64,000 nt of DNA from Cytophagales bacterium (GTDB taxonomy: Bacteria; Bacteroidota; Bacteroidia; Cytophagales; Cyclobacteriaceae). Both the position numbers and the translations under genes were made by a program. Each line of letters opens with the position of its first letter. Within the stretch, counting starts at the first letter, position 1. Under the pieces are notes generated by a model that worked only from the letters and a program-made list of their open reading frames with translations, searched no databases and was not told the origin of the DNA. The DNA lies in NCBI GenBank assembly GCA_025359125.1, contig JANYHI010000007.1, positions 62,001 through 126,000 of the forward strand. The letters are read 5' to 3'. Positions 44,728-52,905 of this stretch are shown here, piece after piece.

Positions 44728-46104
44728 ATGTATGCCATTGTTGATATTGAGACTACGGGAGGCTACGCTGATAATCACAAGATCACGGAGTTGGCCATCT
44801 ATCATCACGATGGCACACGTATTACGGATCAGTTTCACACGCTCTTAAATCCGGGCAGAAAAATTCCTTATTTTATTACTGGCCTTACGGGAATCACCTC
44901 TCAAATGGTGGAAGAAGCACCCACATTTGAAATTTTAGCAGAAGAAATTTTAAGTTGGCTGAAGGATAGAATTTTTGTGGCACATAATGCCCAATTTGAT
45001 TTTAGTTTTCTCAAAAAGGAATTTGAAAGCGTTGGCATTAATTGGCAAACAAAAAAATTGTGCACCGTTCGGTTAAGCCGAAAAATTATTCCGGGATTAG
45101 AATCATATAGTCTCGGAAGGTTGGCCGAGAGTTTGGGCATTCGCATACCGGATCGTCACAGAGCAGGAGGTGATGCACATGCAACGGCAAAAATTTTCTC
45201 CATACTCCTAGCGCGCGATAATTCGGGAGTCATTGAAAAGGCGCTAAAACGCAATTCAGGCGAAACGATTCTTCCCCCTAATTTACCTAAAGAAGATTTT
45301 GATAAACTTCCGGCAAAAGCAGGTGTCTATTATTTTTTAGACGCGCGCGGCCAAGTAATTTATGTTGGCAAGGCACTCAACATAAAAAAAAGGATTGCCG
45401 GTCATTTTACTGGAGAAGCGCGAGAATGGAATCGCTCAAATATTCGCAATGAAATTCATAACATCACATATGAATTAACCGGCAGCGAATTGATCGCTCT
45501 CATTTTAGAATCGCAAGAGATAAGAAGAATTTGGCCAAAATATAATTTGGCACAGAAATATAAAGTAGAAGAGTGGGGCATTTTTGATTATGAAGATCGC
45601 AATGGCTACCTACGCTTTTGTGTGAATGTTATTAGTAAAGGCACGAAACCATTAATCACATTTAGTTCGAAAGGTGATGCGTGGAACTTTATGTGGGATA
45701 AAGTGAAAGAGTTTGAATTGTGCCCGAAGCTTAGTGGTTTGCAATTAGCAAAAGGACTTTGCTTCAGTCACCAATCGGGCGCATGCAAAGGTGCATGCCA
45801 GGAGGTTGAGACTGTAAAAAAATATAATAAGCGAGCACAACAAGCTATTGATACATTTTTTGAAGCAGGGGAATCGGTAGCCATTATTGGCCAAGGAAGA
45901 AAGGCAGAAGAAAAATCGTTAGTGTTAATTGAGAACGGAAATTATGTTGGCTTTGGTTTTGTGCCAAAAGAAGAAAGTATTGGCTCTCTTGATCTTGCTC
46001 GTAATTTTGTAAAGACAAGTAAAGACAATCGGGTTGTGCAAAATCTAGTGAAATCTTATTTATTAAATCCGAAAGGAGCGGAGGTAGTAGCCTTTGGAAG
46101 TTGA
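44728..46104 (+). CDS. DEDDh exonuclease fused to a GIY-YIG (UvrC-N-like) nuclease domain
   Basis: From the ATG at 44728 the 458-residue protein has an N-terminal DnaQ-like exonuclease (IVDIETTG, AHNAQFDFSFLKKEF, HRAGGDAHAT; about 1-170), and a GIY-YIG domain (AGVYYFLDARGQVIYVGKALNIKKRI; about 195-280) with the UvrC-type spacing, followed by about 180 residues with Cys-rich GLCFSHQSGACKGACQ. This fusion is known in Bacteroidota and Actinobacteria and is thought to act in DNA repair as an extra UvrC-like incision factor. The TTG at 44719 is the upstream limit of the frame. Confidence 0.9.
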   Translation: MYAIVDIETTGGYADNHKITELAIYHHDGTRITDQFHTLLNPGRKIPYFITGLTGITSQMVEEAPTFEILAEEILSWLKDRIFVAHNAQFDFSFLKKEFESVGINWQTKKLCTVRLSRKIIPGLESYSLGRLAESLGIRIPDRHRAGGDAHATAKIFSILLARDNSGVIEKALKRNSGETILPPNLPKEDFDKLPAKAGVYYFLDARGQVIYVGKALNIKKRIAGHFTGEAREWNRSNIRNEIHNITYELTGSELIALILESQEIRRIWPKYNLAQKYKVEEWGIFDYEDRNGYLRFCVNVISKGTKPLITFSSKGDAWNFMWDKVKEFELCPKLSGLQLAKGLCFSHQSGACKGACQEVETVKKYNKRAQQAIDTFFEAGESVAIIGQGRKAEEKSLVLIENGNYVGFGFVPKEESIGSLDLARNFVKTSKDNRVVQNLVKSYLLNPKGAEVVAFGS

Positions 46105-46165
46105 TTGTTAAGAGTTGTCAGTTAGTAGAAAAACTTACCACTTCAATTAAGGATTAACCGATAAC

Positions 46166-46651
46166 TTACAACTCTCTAAGAGTGTCCCAAACTAATTCTG
46201 ATTCATATCCTTTACTGATCACAAATCGGGCAATTAAATTTTTTCGCTTGTATTGATTTTGCTCGGTTGTTTGTGCAGCCTTTTTCTCAATTAAATCTTT
46301 TAGTGTTTTAAGGTAATCGGTTCGATCAATTTCTTTTAGAGCCGTGGCGAGGTTACGCTTACTTACGCCTATAAACTCAAGCTCATTTTGAATTTTTACT
46401 TTGCCCCATTTTTTAATTCTAAATTTTCCTCCCGCAAAGGCTTTAGCAAACCTTTCTTCATTTAAAAACCCATCCGATATTGCTTGCGAGATAAGCTCAT
46501 CTACTTCACTTGGGTAGAGGCCGTATTCGAAGAGTTTATTTTTAACTTCTTTGTGCGAGCGTTCTTGATAAGCGCAGTAATGCTGAATTTTTACGAGTGC
46601 TTCTTTGGGTGATAATCGTATTTTCTTTTTTGGAGATTCGTCTGAGAACAT
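46166..46651 (-). CDS. recX: Regulatory protein RecX
   Basis: From the ATG at 46651 the product has 161 residues of helical RecX repeats (QERSHKEVKNKLFEYG, SDGFLNEERFAKAFAGGKF, KWGKVKIQNEL). RecX limits RecA filament growth. recA itself is not in this window. It is 8 bases downstream of a secreted-protein gene on the same strand. Confidence 0.88.
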   Translation of the reverse strand: MFSDESPKKKIRLSPKEALVKIQHYCAYQERSHKEVKNKLFEYGLYPSEVDELISQAISDGFLNEERFAKAFAGGKFRIKKWGKVKIQNELEFIGVSKRNLATALKEIDRTDYLKTLKDLIEKKAAQTTEQNQYKRKNLIARFVISKGYESELVWDTLREL

Positions 46652-46659
46652 GACCAAAG

Positions 46660-47043
46660 TTAGCGCCACGGAAACAATAACTTCACGCCTCTTTTATTTT
46701 TTCCGGATAGATCAATGAACCCGCGTGTTCCCCGCAAGTTCCCTTGAATATCCCAATAATAGTATGTGCCAAACCGGCCGTTGTTGTACGATTGAGAAGT
46801 CACATTATTAATCCAAAAAGAGGAAGATTGATTAAATGTATTTCCAGGCAAAGAGGTTTGGGCTGGTGTTCGATAATTATAAGTTTGTGGTTTGTCGGGC
46901 AGAAGTCCGAAAGCAGATGGCGTGGTAGATTTGGGTTCAATCACAGAAGGTATTTCATATTTTAGTGTCGCGTGCTTGGGTCTGAATTGAGCGAATGCGC
47001 CAACCCCACTAGCCACCAAAAATAAAAAAGTAAAAATCTTCAT
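46660..47043 (-). CDS. Small secreted protein, unknown function
   Basis: The 127-residue product has a signal peptide (KIFTFLFLVASGVGAFAQ) followed by a Pro/Ser/Tyr/Asn-rich mature part without recognised motif. It ends GVKLLFPWR. It lies just upstream of recX on the same strand and opposite the divergent tag gene. Confidence 0.65.
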   Translation of the reverse strand: MKIFTFLFLVASGVGAFAQFRPKHATLKYEIPSVIEPKSTTPSAFGLLPDKPQTYNYRTPAQTSLPGNTFNQSSSFWINNVTSQSYNNGRFGTYYYWDIQGNLRGTRGFIDLSGKNKRGVKLLFPWR

Positions 47044-47097
47044 GTTCGTAATCTGTATGGAAGATAAACAATTAACATCAAATAAGTAATTTTAGAA

Positions 47098-47664
47098 ATG
47101 GATAATATTAATCGCTGCCCTTGGTGCCTGGGTTTTGATCAGTACATAAAATACCACGATGAAGAATGGGGAGTGCCGGTACATAACGATCGCATTCATT
47201 TTGAGTTTCTGATTTTAGAAGGCGCTCAGGCAGGTTTGAGTTGGTCCACTATTTTGAAAAAGAGAGAAGGCTACAGAAAAGTATTTGCTGATTTTGATCC
47301 CACGAAAGTGGCGCGCTTTACTGAAAAGAAATTAGAAAAACTATTACTAGATCCAAGCATTGTACGCAACCGCTTAAAAGTTTATGCAACTGTAAATAAT
47401 GCCAAGCAATTTTTAAAAGTGCAAAAGGAGTTTGGTTCGTTCGACAAATACATCTGGCAATTTGTGGGTGCCAAGCCGATTATAAACAAGCGTAAGACAT
47501 TGAAAGAAGTGCCCGCCACCACATCAGAATCAGATGCGCTTAGTAAAGATTTGATTAAACGTGGATTTAAGTTTGTCGGCAGCACGGTTATCTATGCGCA
47601 CATGCAAGCATGCGGATTGGTGAACGACCATCTAGTGGATTGCCATCGGTATAAATTGAGTTAA
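47098..47664 (+). CDS. tag: DNA-3-methyladenine glycosylase I
   Basis: The 188-residue protein is Tag: it opens RCPWC and YHDEEWGVP with zinc ligands Cys7 and His20, and ends with the ligand pair in HLVDCHRY. The base-pocket and helix-hairpin-helix region lie between. It removes 3-methyladenine from alkylated DNA. It is divergent from the secreted-protein/recX genes and ends 10 bases before the convergent truA gene. Confidence 0.95.
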   Translation: MDNINRCPWCLGFDQYIKYHDEEWGVPVHNDRIHFEFLILEGAQAGLSWSTILKKREGYRKVFADFDPTKVARFTEKKLEKLLLDPSIVRNRLKVYATVNNAKQFLKVQKEFGSFDKYIWQFVGAKPIINKRKTLKEVPATTSESDALSKDLIKRGFKFVGSTVIYAHMQACGLVNDHLVDCHRYKLS

Positions 47665-47674
47665 AAATAAATTG

Positions 47675-48484
47675 TTAAAGCAGTTTCCAATCATCTTCTG
47701 CCAATTGCATGATGGGAGAAAAGTCAGCTCGGGCAGGAATGTCCAAATAAGAATAAATTACTTTAGTCAGATAAAGTCCTTGCGGATAGGCAGGCGTGAT
47801 AAACTCAGGAAGCGCTTTGGTTTCTATACATTTCTCTAATTCGGCAACAGTAAATTTTCCGCGACCGATTTCAAGAAGTGTTCCCACCATGGTGCGTACC
47901 ATGCTCGACAGAAATCTGTTAGCTGAAACTTGAAAACGGATTCTATTACCCCTTTTATCTACAAAAAGTTTGGCAGACGAAACATTGCAAAGCGTGTGTT
48001 TGTATTTAGTAGGTCCTTTATGAAATGCTTTAAAATCTTTATGACCCACAAATAGCCCTACACCTTTTTTCATATCAGTAAGATTCAGATCTCGCTCCAT
48101 GTATAAAGAGCTGCCCTCACTTAGAAATGGGTTTTTATACGTGTGAATAAAGTAATCGTAGGTACGCTGTGTGGCATCATAACGTGCATGTTGCTTTTCT
48201 TGCACCGGAATTATTTCGTACACCGCTACATCAGGAGGCAAAAGTTTATTTAGCCGAAATAACAAATCAAAGTCCCAGCTTTTGTCTACTTCTATATGAA
48301 AGAAAAATTGAGTGGCATGTACTTGTGCATCGGTGCGGCCACAGCCCATTACTGTAATCTTAGTTTTTAAGATCTTACTTAGGCAGGTTTCAAAAACTTC
48401 TTGTACACTTATTACATTTGGTTGGTATTGCCATCCATGATAGCGATTGCCTTTGTAAGCGATGTGAAAAAAATACTTTTGCAT
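47675..48484 (-). CDS. truA: tRNA pseudouridine synthase A
   Basis: The 269-residue product has the TruA motif GCGRTDAQVHA with the catalytic Asp and the paired NRFLSSMVRTMVGTLLEIG. It modifies U38-U40 of the tRNA anticodon arm. The upstream intergenic region is shared with a two-component gene on the other strand and holds a strong palindrome. Confidence 0.94.
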   Translation of the reverse strand: MQKYFFHIAYKGNRYHGWQYQPNVISVQEVFETCLSKILKTKITVMGCGRTDAQVHATQFFFHIEVDKSWDFDLLFRLNKLLPPDVAVYEIIPVQEKQHARYDATQRTYDYFIHTYKNPFLSEGSSLYMERDLNLTDMKKGVGLFVGHKDFKAFHKGPTKYKHTLCNVSSAKLFVDKRGNRIRFQVSANRFLSSMVRTMVGTLLEIGRGKFTVAELEKCIETKALPEFITPAYPQGLYLTKVIYSYLDIPARADFSPIMQLAEDDWKLL

Positions 48485-48778
48485 CTTATGAAGAGCAAGA
48501 TGCCAAGAACTGTTCTAATTATTGAGATAACAATCAATAATTAATTCTGATGAAATGTTTGTCAGAGTAGTTTAATCCCAAATAGTTATCCATTCTTTTT
48601 GAAAGAGTGAGACCATTAAACGAACGGGTAAGAACACTAGGCTCCATAAGAAGATTAGTATTTGAAAAAATGCCTGAAAAGATCTCTCCATAAAATTTTA
48701 AAAATGTCTCGTATTGTTATGTTTTGTGGAGGCTCCACCAATTTTACTACAAGATTGAGATGTAGACGTAGTTAGTCA

Positions 48779-48817
48779 ACGGGAAAAACCCCGTATTTTT
48801 TACGGGGTTTTTCCCGT
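48779..48817. promoter_or_regulatory. Long perfect inverted repeat made of two ACGGG-N6-CCCGT elements
   Basis: The sequence reads the same on both strands over a 17-bp stem with a five-base loop (48779-48795 and 48801-48817). Each arm is itself an ACGGG-N6-CCCGT palindrome (48779-48794 and 48802-48817). It lies in the 434-bp region between divergent truA and the histidine kinase gene, so it is not needed as a terminator. The same ACGGGGTTTTTCCCGT recurs at 51125-51140, on the other side of the module. Best read as a regulator binding site. The rest of 48485-48918 shows nothing I can assign. Confidence 0.55.
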
Positions 48818-48918
48818 ATTGTTTTATAAAATAAAATGTCATATTGCCGGAATGCTTATTTTCAATTATCGCATCGAAAACGAAGACTAATGGTAACCCT
48901 TAGCTATAAATTACCAGT

Positions 48919-49650
48919 ATGCTAATAGCTTCAGCCTTTTTTTTGTTATTGGTCGGCTTGGTGGTACTTTTTTTGTTATACCAGAAAAAACAATTGCAAT
49001 TTATTATCGAAAAGAAGGAGCTAAGTAATCAATTTCAGAACGAGTTACTTAAAACTAAAATGGAAACTCAGGAAGAAACACTAAGCCAAGTAAGCAAAGA
49101 GCTGCATGATAATATCGGACAATTATTGAGCAGTTCAAAATTACTAGTAGCATCAGTAGATCGTTCCTCTCCCTCTAAAACACTTCAGGTAGCAGATAAA
49201 ACACTAGCGAAGGCAATTACTGAATTGAGAACTCTTAGCAAAACGTTGACTACAGATTGGGTAAAAAAATTTAATCTTATAGAAAACTTAAAAGCGGAGA
49301 TTGCCCGAATTGGCCGAACGCATCGCGTACAGATTTCTTTTACTCATCCCGATCGTATTTCCATTCCATCTGATAAACAAATTATTTTGTTTAGAATGAT
49401 CCAGCAAACATTGCAAAACTCAATTAGACTTGGAGACCCCACCACTATTTCAATTTATATTAAGCAAACAGAAGATTTAATTTCTGTTGAAGTATTGGAT
49501 GATGGAAAGGGGTTGAGCGAAAATGAAAAGAAGCCTGATAGGGGTATAATAAATATCAAACATCGCTCGCAAGTATTAGGTGGTACGGCTCAATGGAAAG
49601 CAGATAAGGAAGGAAGATTAGTTTGTATTAAACTACCTACACATGCATAG
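48919..49650 (+). CDS. Short NarL-type sensor histidine kinase
   Basis: The 243-residue protein has one N-terminal membrane helix (about 2-20), a coiled coil (about 25-55), a HisKA_3 dimerisation motif with His63 in SKELHDNIGQLL, and a HATPase domain ending with DDGKGL. It lacks an extracellular sensor region, so it may read a partner's signal. The gene overlaps the following LuxR-type regulator by 8 bases, forming a two-component pair. Confidence 0.88.
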   Translation: MLIASAFFLLLVGLVVLFLLYQKKQLQFIIEKKELSNQFQNELLKTKMETQEETLSQVSKELHDNIGQLLSSSKLLVASVDRSSPSKTLQVADKTLAKAITELRTLSKTLTTDWVKKFNLIENLKAEIARIGRTHRVQISFTHPDRISIPSDKQIILFRMIQQTLQNSIRLGDPTTISIYIKQTEDLISVEVLDDGKGLSENEKKPDRGIINIKHRSQVLGGTAQWKADKEGRLVCIKLPTHA

Positions 49651-50299
49651 CAAAGAAAGAAAGATTAGAATTGGATTGGTAGACGACCATCAACTCTTTA
49701 GTAAATCATTAAGTTTATTGATTAGTGGCTTTACTAATTTTGAAATACTGGTAGAGGCTTCTAATGGAATTGATCTTCAGGAAAAAATTTCTCGATTGGC
49801 AACTCTTCCTGATATCATGCTGGTAGATGTTTCCATGCCTCGTATGGATGGACCACAAACAACAGTTTGGTTAAAGAAAAATTATCCAGACATGCGCCTG
49901 ATAGCACTTTCTATGAACGACAGGGAGCAGACAATTATTACAATGCTTAAATCTGGCTGCTCAGCTTATTTGTTTAAAGATATTCACCCCACCGAACTGG
50001 AGCGCGCGTTAAATGAGGTTTACCAAAAAGGTTTTTACAATGCAGATCTCCATAATCGCAGTATTGCATCCTTTGTAAAATCTAGCCAGGACGAAGCCCC
50101 CGATTTTTCAAACCGAGAGGTAGAGTTTCTCAAGTTGTCATGTCAGGATCTTACTTACCTCCAGATTGCCGACCAAATGAATTTGAGTTTACGCACCATC
50201 GATGGATACAGAGAAGCATTATTTAAAAAATTGGGAATACAAAGCCGAACCAGCATGGTGTTAGAAGGGCTTCGAAAAGGATTGATAAGTTTAGATTAA
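49643..50299 (+). CDS. LuxR/NarL-family response regulator
   Basis: The 218-residue product has a receiver domain (Asp14-Asp15, phosphoacceptor Asp62 in LVDVSMP, Lys in LFKDIHP) and a C-terminal LuxR-type helix-turn-helix (FSNREVEFLKLSCQDLTYLQIADQMNLSLRTIDGYRE, split here by its middle). It binds DNA when phosphorylated by the overlapping kinase. The ACGGG-N6-CCCGT sites around this module are good candidates for its operators. It ends 4 bases inside the convergent TerB-like gene. Confidence 0.93.
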   Translation: MHSKERKIRIGLVDDHQLFSKSLSLLISGFTNFEILVEASNGIDLQEKISRLATLPDIMLVDVSMPRMDGPQTTVWLKKNYPDMRLIALSMNDREQTIITMLKSGCSAYLFKDIHPTELERALNEVYQKGFYNADLHNRSIASFVKSSQDEAPDFSNREVEFLKLSCQDLTYLQIADQMNLSLRTIDGYREALFKKLGIQSRTSMVLEGLRKGLISLD

Positions 50300-50694
50300 G
50301 CTGCAGCTGCCTGTCTTGATTTCACCATTTTGGCAATTAGCATCACATCTTTAAAATCTACCTGTGTGGATTTTAAAGAATATAACAGAAATCTAACTTC
50401 CCTGATGTGAACCGTGTTATCAGACTCTGCCAATCGGTAGAGATGGACAAATGCTGTTAACTTTTCATCTTCAGTGCAATTGTTTAAAAACTCTACTCCT
50501 TGCATGTATATTTCAAATTCACTTCTGGTAGAAATGGCATCTTCAAAATCGTCTAACAGCCAATGTGGTATTTTTTCTTCTTTTTGAAGTTGATAAATTG
50601 CCGACTTCTCACGCTCATCTATGTGCCCATCGCTTGTTACCAATAAATGCATGAAATGAAGTAAGCCGAGTTGGTAATTTATTGTTTGTAACAT
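50296..50694 (-). CDS. TerB-like tellurite-resistance-family protein (132 aa)
   Basis: The 132-residue product is a close paralogue of the TerB-like protein at 35183-35557: GLLHFMHLLVTSDGHIDERE and AFVHLYRLAESDNTVHIREVRFLLYSLK are shared almost position by position. No signal peptide. The gene is 21 bases downstream of the pseudo-receiver on the same strand, so the two form an operon. Function unknown. Confidence 0.82.
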   Translation of the reverse strand: MLQTINYQLGLLHFMHLLVTSDGHIDEREKSAIYQLQKEEKIPHWLLDDFEDAISTRSEFEIYMQGVEFLNNCTEDEKLTAFVHLYRLAESDNTVHIREVRFLLYSLKSTQVDFKDVMLIAKMVKSRQAAAA

Positions 50695-50715
50695 AGAATT
50701 AATGCTTTTGAGTTA

Positions 50716-51063
50716 TTAATTATAATTAATCTTTGATTCATCCATTTCTTCCACTTCTTTCATCGTTAACAAATTGGCATTGAGTAGAGAAATCAACCGT
50801 GCGTGTTCGGGGGTTTCATTGCCATCGGCCAATAGTATAATGGGAGTTTTTTTATTCAACGAAAAATTTCTGATGGATCGCACCATTTCAATACCGGTAA
50901 CCACCGGCAGGTCTAAGCCACATAAGATCAAATCAAAATTCTCTAGCCGGGTGGCAAATAATCCGTCAAGACCCGTATGAACTGAGCGGATGTACCAATG
51001 CCCTAGCTGTGTTTTGATATTTTCTAAAACGGCCTCCTGCCGATGAACTACCAGTACCTTCAT
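50716..51063 (-). CDS. Degenerate single-domain receiver (pseudo-receiver)
   Basis: The 115-residue protein keeps the receiver fold but lost its phosphorylation site. Aligned with the LuxR-type regulator next door, the acidic pair becomes His7-Arg8 (VVHRQE), the phosphoacceptor becomes Gly49 (LILCGLDLP) and the Ser/Thr becomes Ala (LLADG); only the Lys (LTMK) remains. It cannot be phosphorylated in the usual way and probably works by protein contact. It lies between an ACGGG-N6-CCCGT site and the TerB-like gene. Confidence 0.82.
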   Translation of the reverse strand: MKVLVVHRQEAVLENIKTQLGHWYIRSVHTGLDGLFATRLENFDLILCGLDLPVVTGIEMVRSIRNFSLNKKTPIILLADGNETPEHARLISLLNANLLTMKEVEEMDESKINYN

Positions 51064-51124
51064 CTTTACTTTTAATTAAACCTTTAAACCGTATCAAACT
51101 TCGGTTATCATGCAAGTGGGATCA

Positions 51125-51140
51125 ACGGGGTTTTTCCCGT
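51125..51140. promoter_or_regulatory. ACGGG-N6-CCCGT palindrome, third copy
   Basis: ACGGGGTTTTTCCCGT is identical over 16 bases to the copy at 48802-48817, and both are followed by ATT. It lies 61 bases upstream of the pseudo-receiver gene (minus) and 83 bases upstream of the trans-sulfuration gene (plus). Confidence 0.55.
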
Positions 51141-51197
51141 ATTTTTAAAAGGAGGATCAAAACCTTTAAAATTTTAATTTTTTGAGGTTTAGGAGGT

Positions 51198-51205
51198 TAT
51201 ATTTG
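51198..51205 (+). promoter_or_regulatory. Candidate -7 box for the trans-sulfuration gene
   Basis: TATATTTG fits TAnnTTTG and ends 18 bases before the ATG at 51224. It lies inside the longer frame that begins at a TTG (51182), which supports the ATG as the real start. Confidence 0.4.
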
Positions 51206-51223
51206 ATCAAAATATTTTCAAAA

Positions 51224-52351
51224 ATGAGAAAGTCTGTTTCAAAAATTACACAAAGTGTGCATGTTGGCTCTTTCGGAGATCCTTTATTCGGGGGAGTAAC
51301 GAATCCTATTTACACATCTTCGGCCTACGATTACGACACCGAGGTTCGTTACCCGCGCTACTACAATACACCCAACCAAAAAGCAGTTGTTGAAAAACTC
51401 GCAGCTTTAGAAAATGGAGAAGATGGGTTGATGTTCGCATCGGGCATGGCTGCAATTATGACTTCTATGTTCGCTATGCTGAAGCAAGGCGATCATATTC
51501 TTTTTCAAAAAGATTTGTACGGAGGCACTCACCATGCCGCTCTCCATGAATTGAATCGCTATGGCATTTCCTTTTCTATGGTAGATACCGATGACTTGGA
51601 TAAATTTGAAAAGGCTATCAGAAAAGAAACTAAAGTAATTTACATTGAAACGCCTTCCAATCCCTTGCTAAAAATTACAGACATAGCAGCTGTGGTTAAA
51701 CTTGCAAGAAAGCATGGCATTGTTACCATCATCGATAATACATTTGCCTCACCAGTCAACCAAAACCCAATTGATATGGGGATTGACATAGTTACCCATA
51801 GCGGAACCAAATATATTGGAGGGCACAGCGACTTATGCTGTGGGGCAGTTATTTCATCTCGCAAGCTTACCGCTAAAATAAAAGAGAGTGCGTTGCATTT
51901 TGGCGGAAGCCTAGATGCCCAAAGCTGTTACTTGGTTGAGCGCAGTTTAAAAACAATTGTATTGCGCGTGCAACAACAAAATAAAAATGCTATGGTCTTG
52001 GCTAATTTTCTTCAAGCGGAAAGGAAAATTGGCAATGTATTTTATCCCGGCTTGAAAGATCATCCTCTCCACAAAATTGCCAAGAAACAAATGCCCGGTG
52101 GTTTTGGAGGAATGCTTTCGTTTGAAGTGAAGGGAAGCCCAGATAAATTTTTGAAAAAATTGAAAATGATTAAAAAGGCCATCAGCTTAGGTGGTGTGGA
52201 GTCTACGATTACCGCGCCCGTAAAAACATCTCATGCTAAATTAAGCGCTGCTGAAAGAGCCAAGGTTGGAATTTCTGATAACCTTCTTCGCTTTTCGGTA
52301 GGTATTGAAGATGCTACAGATTTAATGGAAGATATTAAACAAGCTCTTTAG
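51224..52351 (+). CDS. Trans-sulfuration PLP enzyme (cystathionine gamma-synthase/lyase or methionine gamma-lyase family)
   Basis: From the ATG at 51224 the 375-residue product shows the Cys/Met metabolism PLP fold: GLMFASGMAAI, YIETPSNPLL, IDNTFASP and the PLP Lys196 in THSGTKYIGGHSD. The members of this family differ in reaction (synthesis or cleavage of cystathionine, or methionine gamma-lysis), and the sequence alone does not separate them. A TTG at 51182 would add 14 residues but precedes a promoter-like box. Confidence 0.9.
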   Translation: MRKSVSKITQSVHVGSFGDPLFGGVTNPIYTSSAYDYDTEVRYPRYYNTPNQKAVVEKLAALENGEDGLMFASGMAAIMTSMFAMLKQGDHILFQKDLYGGTHHAALHELNRYGISFSMVDTDDLDKFEKAIRKETKVIYIETPSNPLLKITDIAAVVKLARKHGIVTIIDNTFASPVNQNPIDMGIDIVTHSGTKYIGGHSDLCCGAVISSRKLTAKIKESALHFGGSLDAQSCYLVERSLKTIVLRVQQQNKNAMVLANFLQAERKIGNVFYPGLKDHPLHKIAKKQMPGGFGGMLSFEVKGSPDKFLKKLKMIKKAISLGGVESTITAPVKTSHAKLSAAERAKVGISDNLLRFSVGIEDATDLMEDIKQAL

Positions 52352-52373
52352 TAATTCTGATTAGAAATTAACT

Positions 52374-52826
52374 ATGACAATAAGAGAAGCTACTAGTACT
52401 GATATTCCATCCATCATAGATTTTCAATTAAAGATGGCTCTTGAAACCGAAAATCTTACCTTAGACATAGCCACCCTTTCACAAGGCGTTCACAGACTTT
52501 TTAAAGACAGCTCGAAGGGAAGATATTATGTGGCAGAGCAAGATCATCAAATTGCCGGATGTTTAATGACTACTTACGAGTGGAGTGATTGGAGATGCGG
52601 CACAGTGTTATGGATACAATCAGTGTATGTGGATGCAAGTTTTCGGGGTAAAGGAGTTTATAAAAAACTGTATGAATACATCCAGCAAATGGTAAAGAGC
52701 GATCATGATCTAAGGGGCATTCGACTGTATGTAGATAAAACCAACAAAGTGGCTAAGGATGTCTATCAAAAACTAGGGATGAATGGAGAGCATTATCAGC
52801 TGTACGAGTGGATGAAGAAAGATTGA
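52374..52826 (+). CDS. GNAT family N-acetyltransferase
   Basis: The 150-residue product has the GNAT pattern: an N-terminal beta-alpha unit (TIREATSTDIPSI), the acetyl-CoA loop SVYVDASFRGKGVYKKL (R-G-x-G) and a C-terminal VYQKLGMNGEHYQLYEW. Substrate unknown. It follows the trans-sulfuration gene by 22 bases on the same strand, perhaps in one operon. Confidence 0.88.
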   Translation: MTIREATSTDIPSIIDFQLKMALETENLTLDIATLSQGVHRLFKDSSKGRYYVAEQDHQIAGCLMTTYEWSDWRCGTVLWIQSVYVDASFRGKGVYKKLYEYIQQMVKSDHDLRGIRLYVDKTNKVAKDVYQKLGMNGEHYQLYEWMKKD

Positions 52827-52905
52827 CAAATTCAAAAAAATATCTAGTTGCACCGCAACAATCTTAGCCTCACTTTTGTAATTAGGCTATTCCGAAATAA
52901 CTTTC

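Noticed and set aside
48779-48817. Hairpin as a rho-independent terminator
   Set aside because: The two flanking genes diverge from this region, so no transcript of theirs ends here, and the hairpin elements recur as single copies without a T-run context at 51125.
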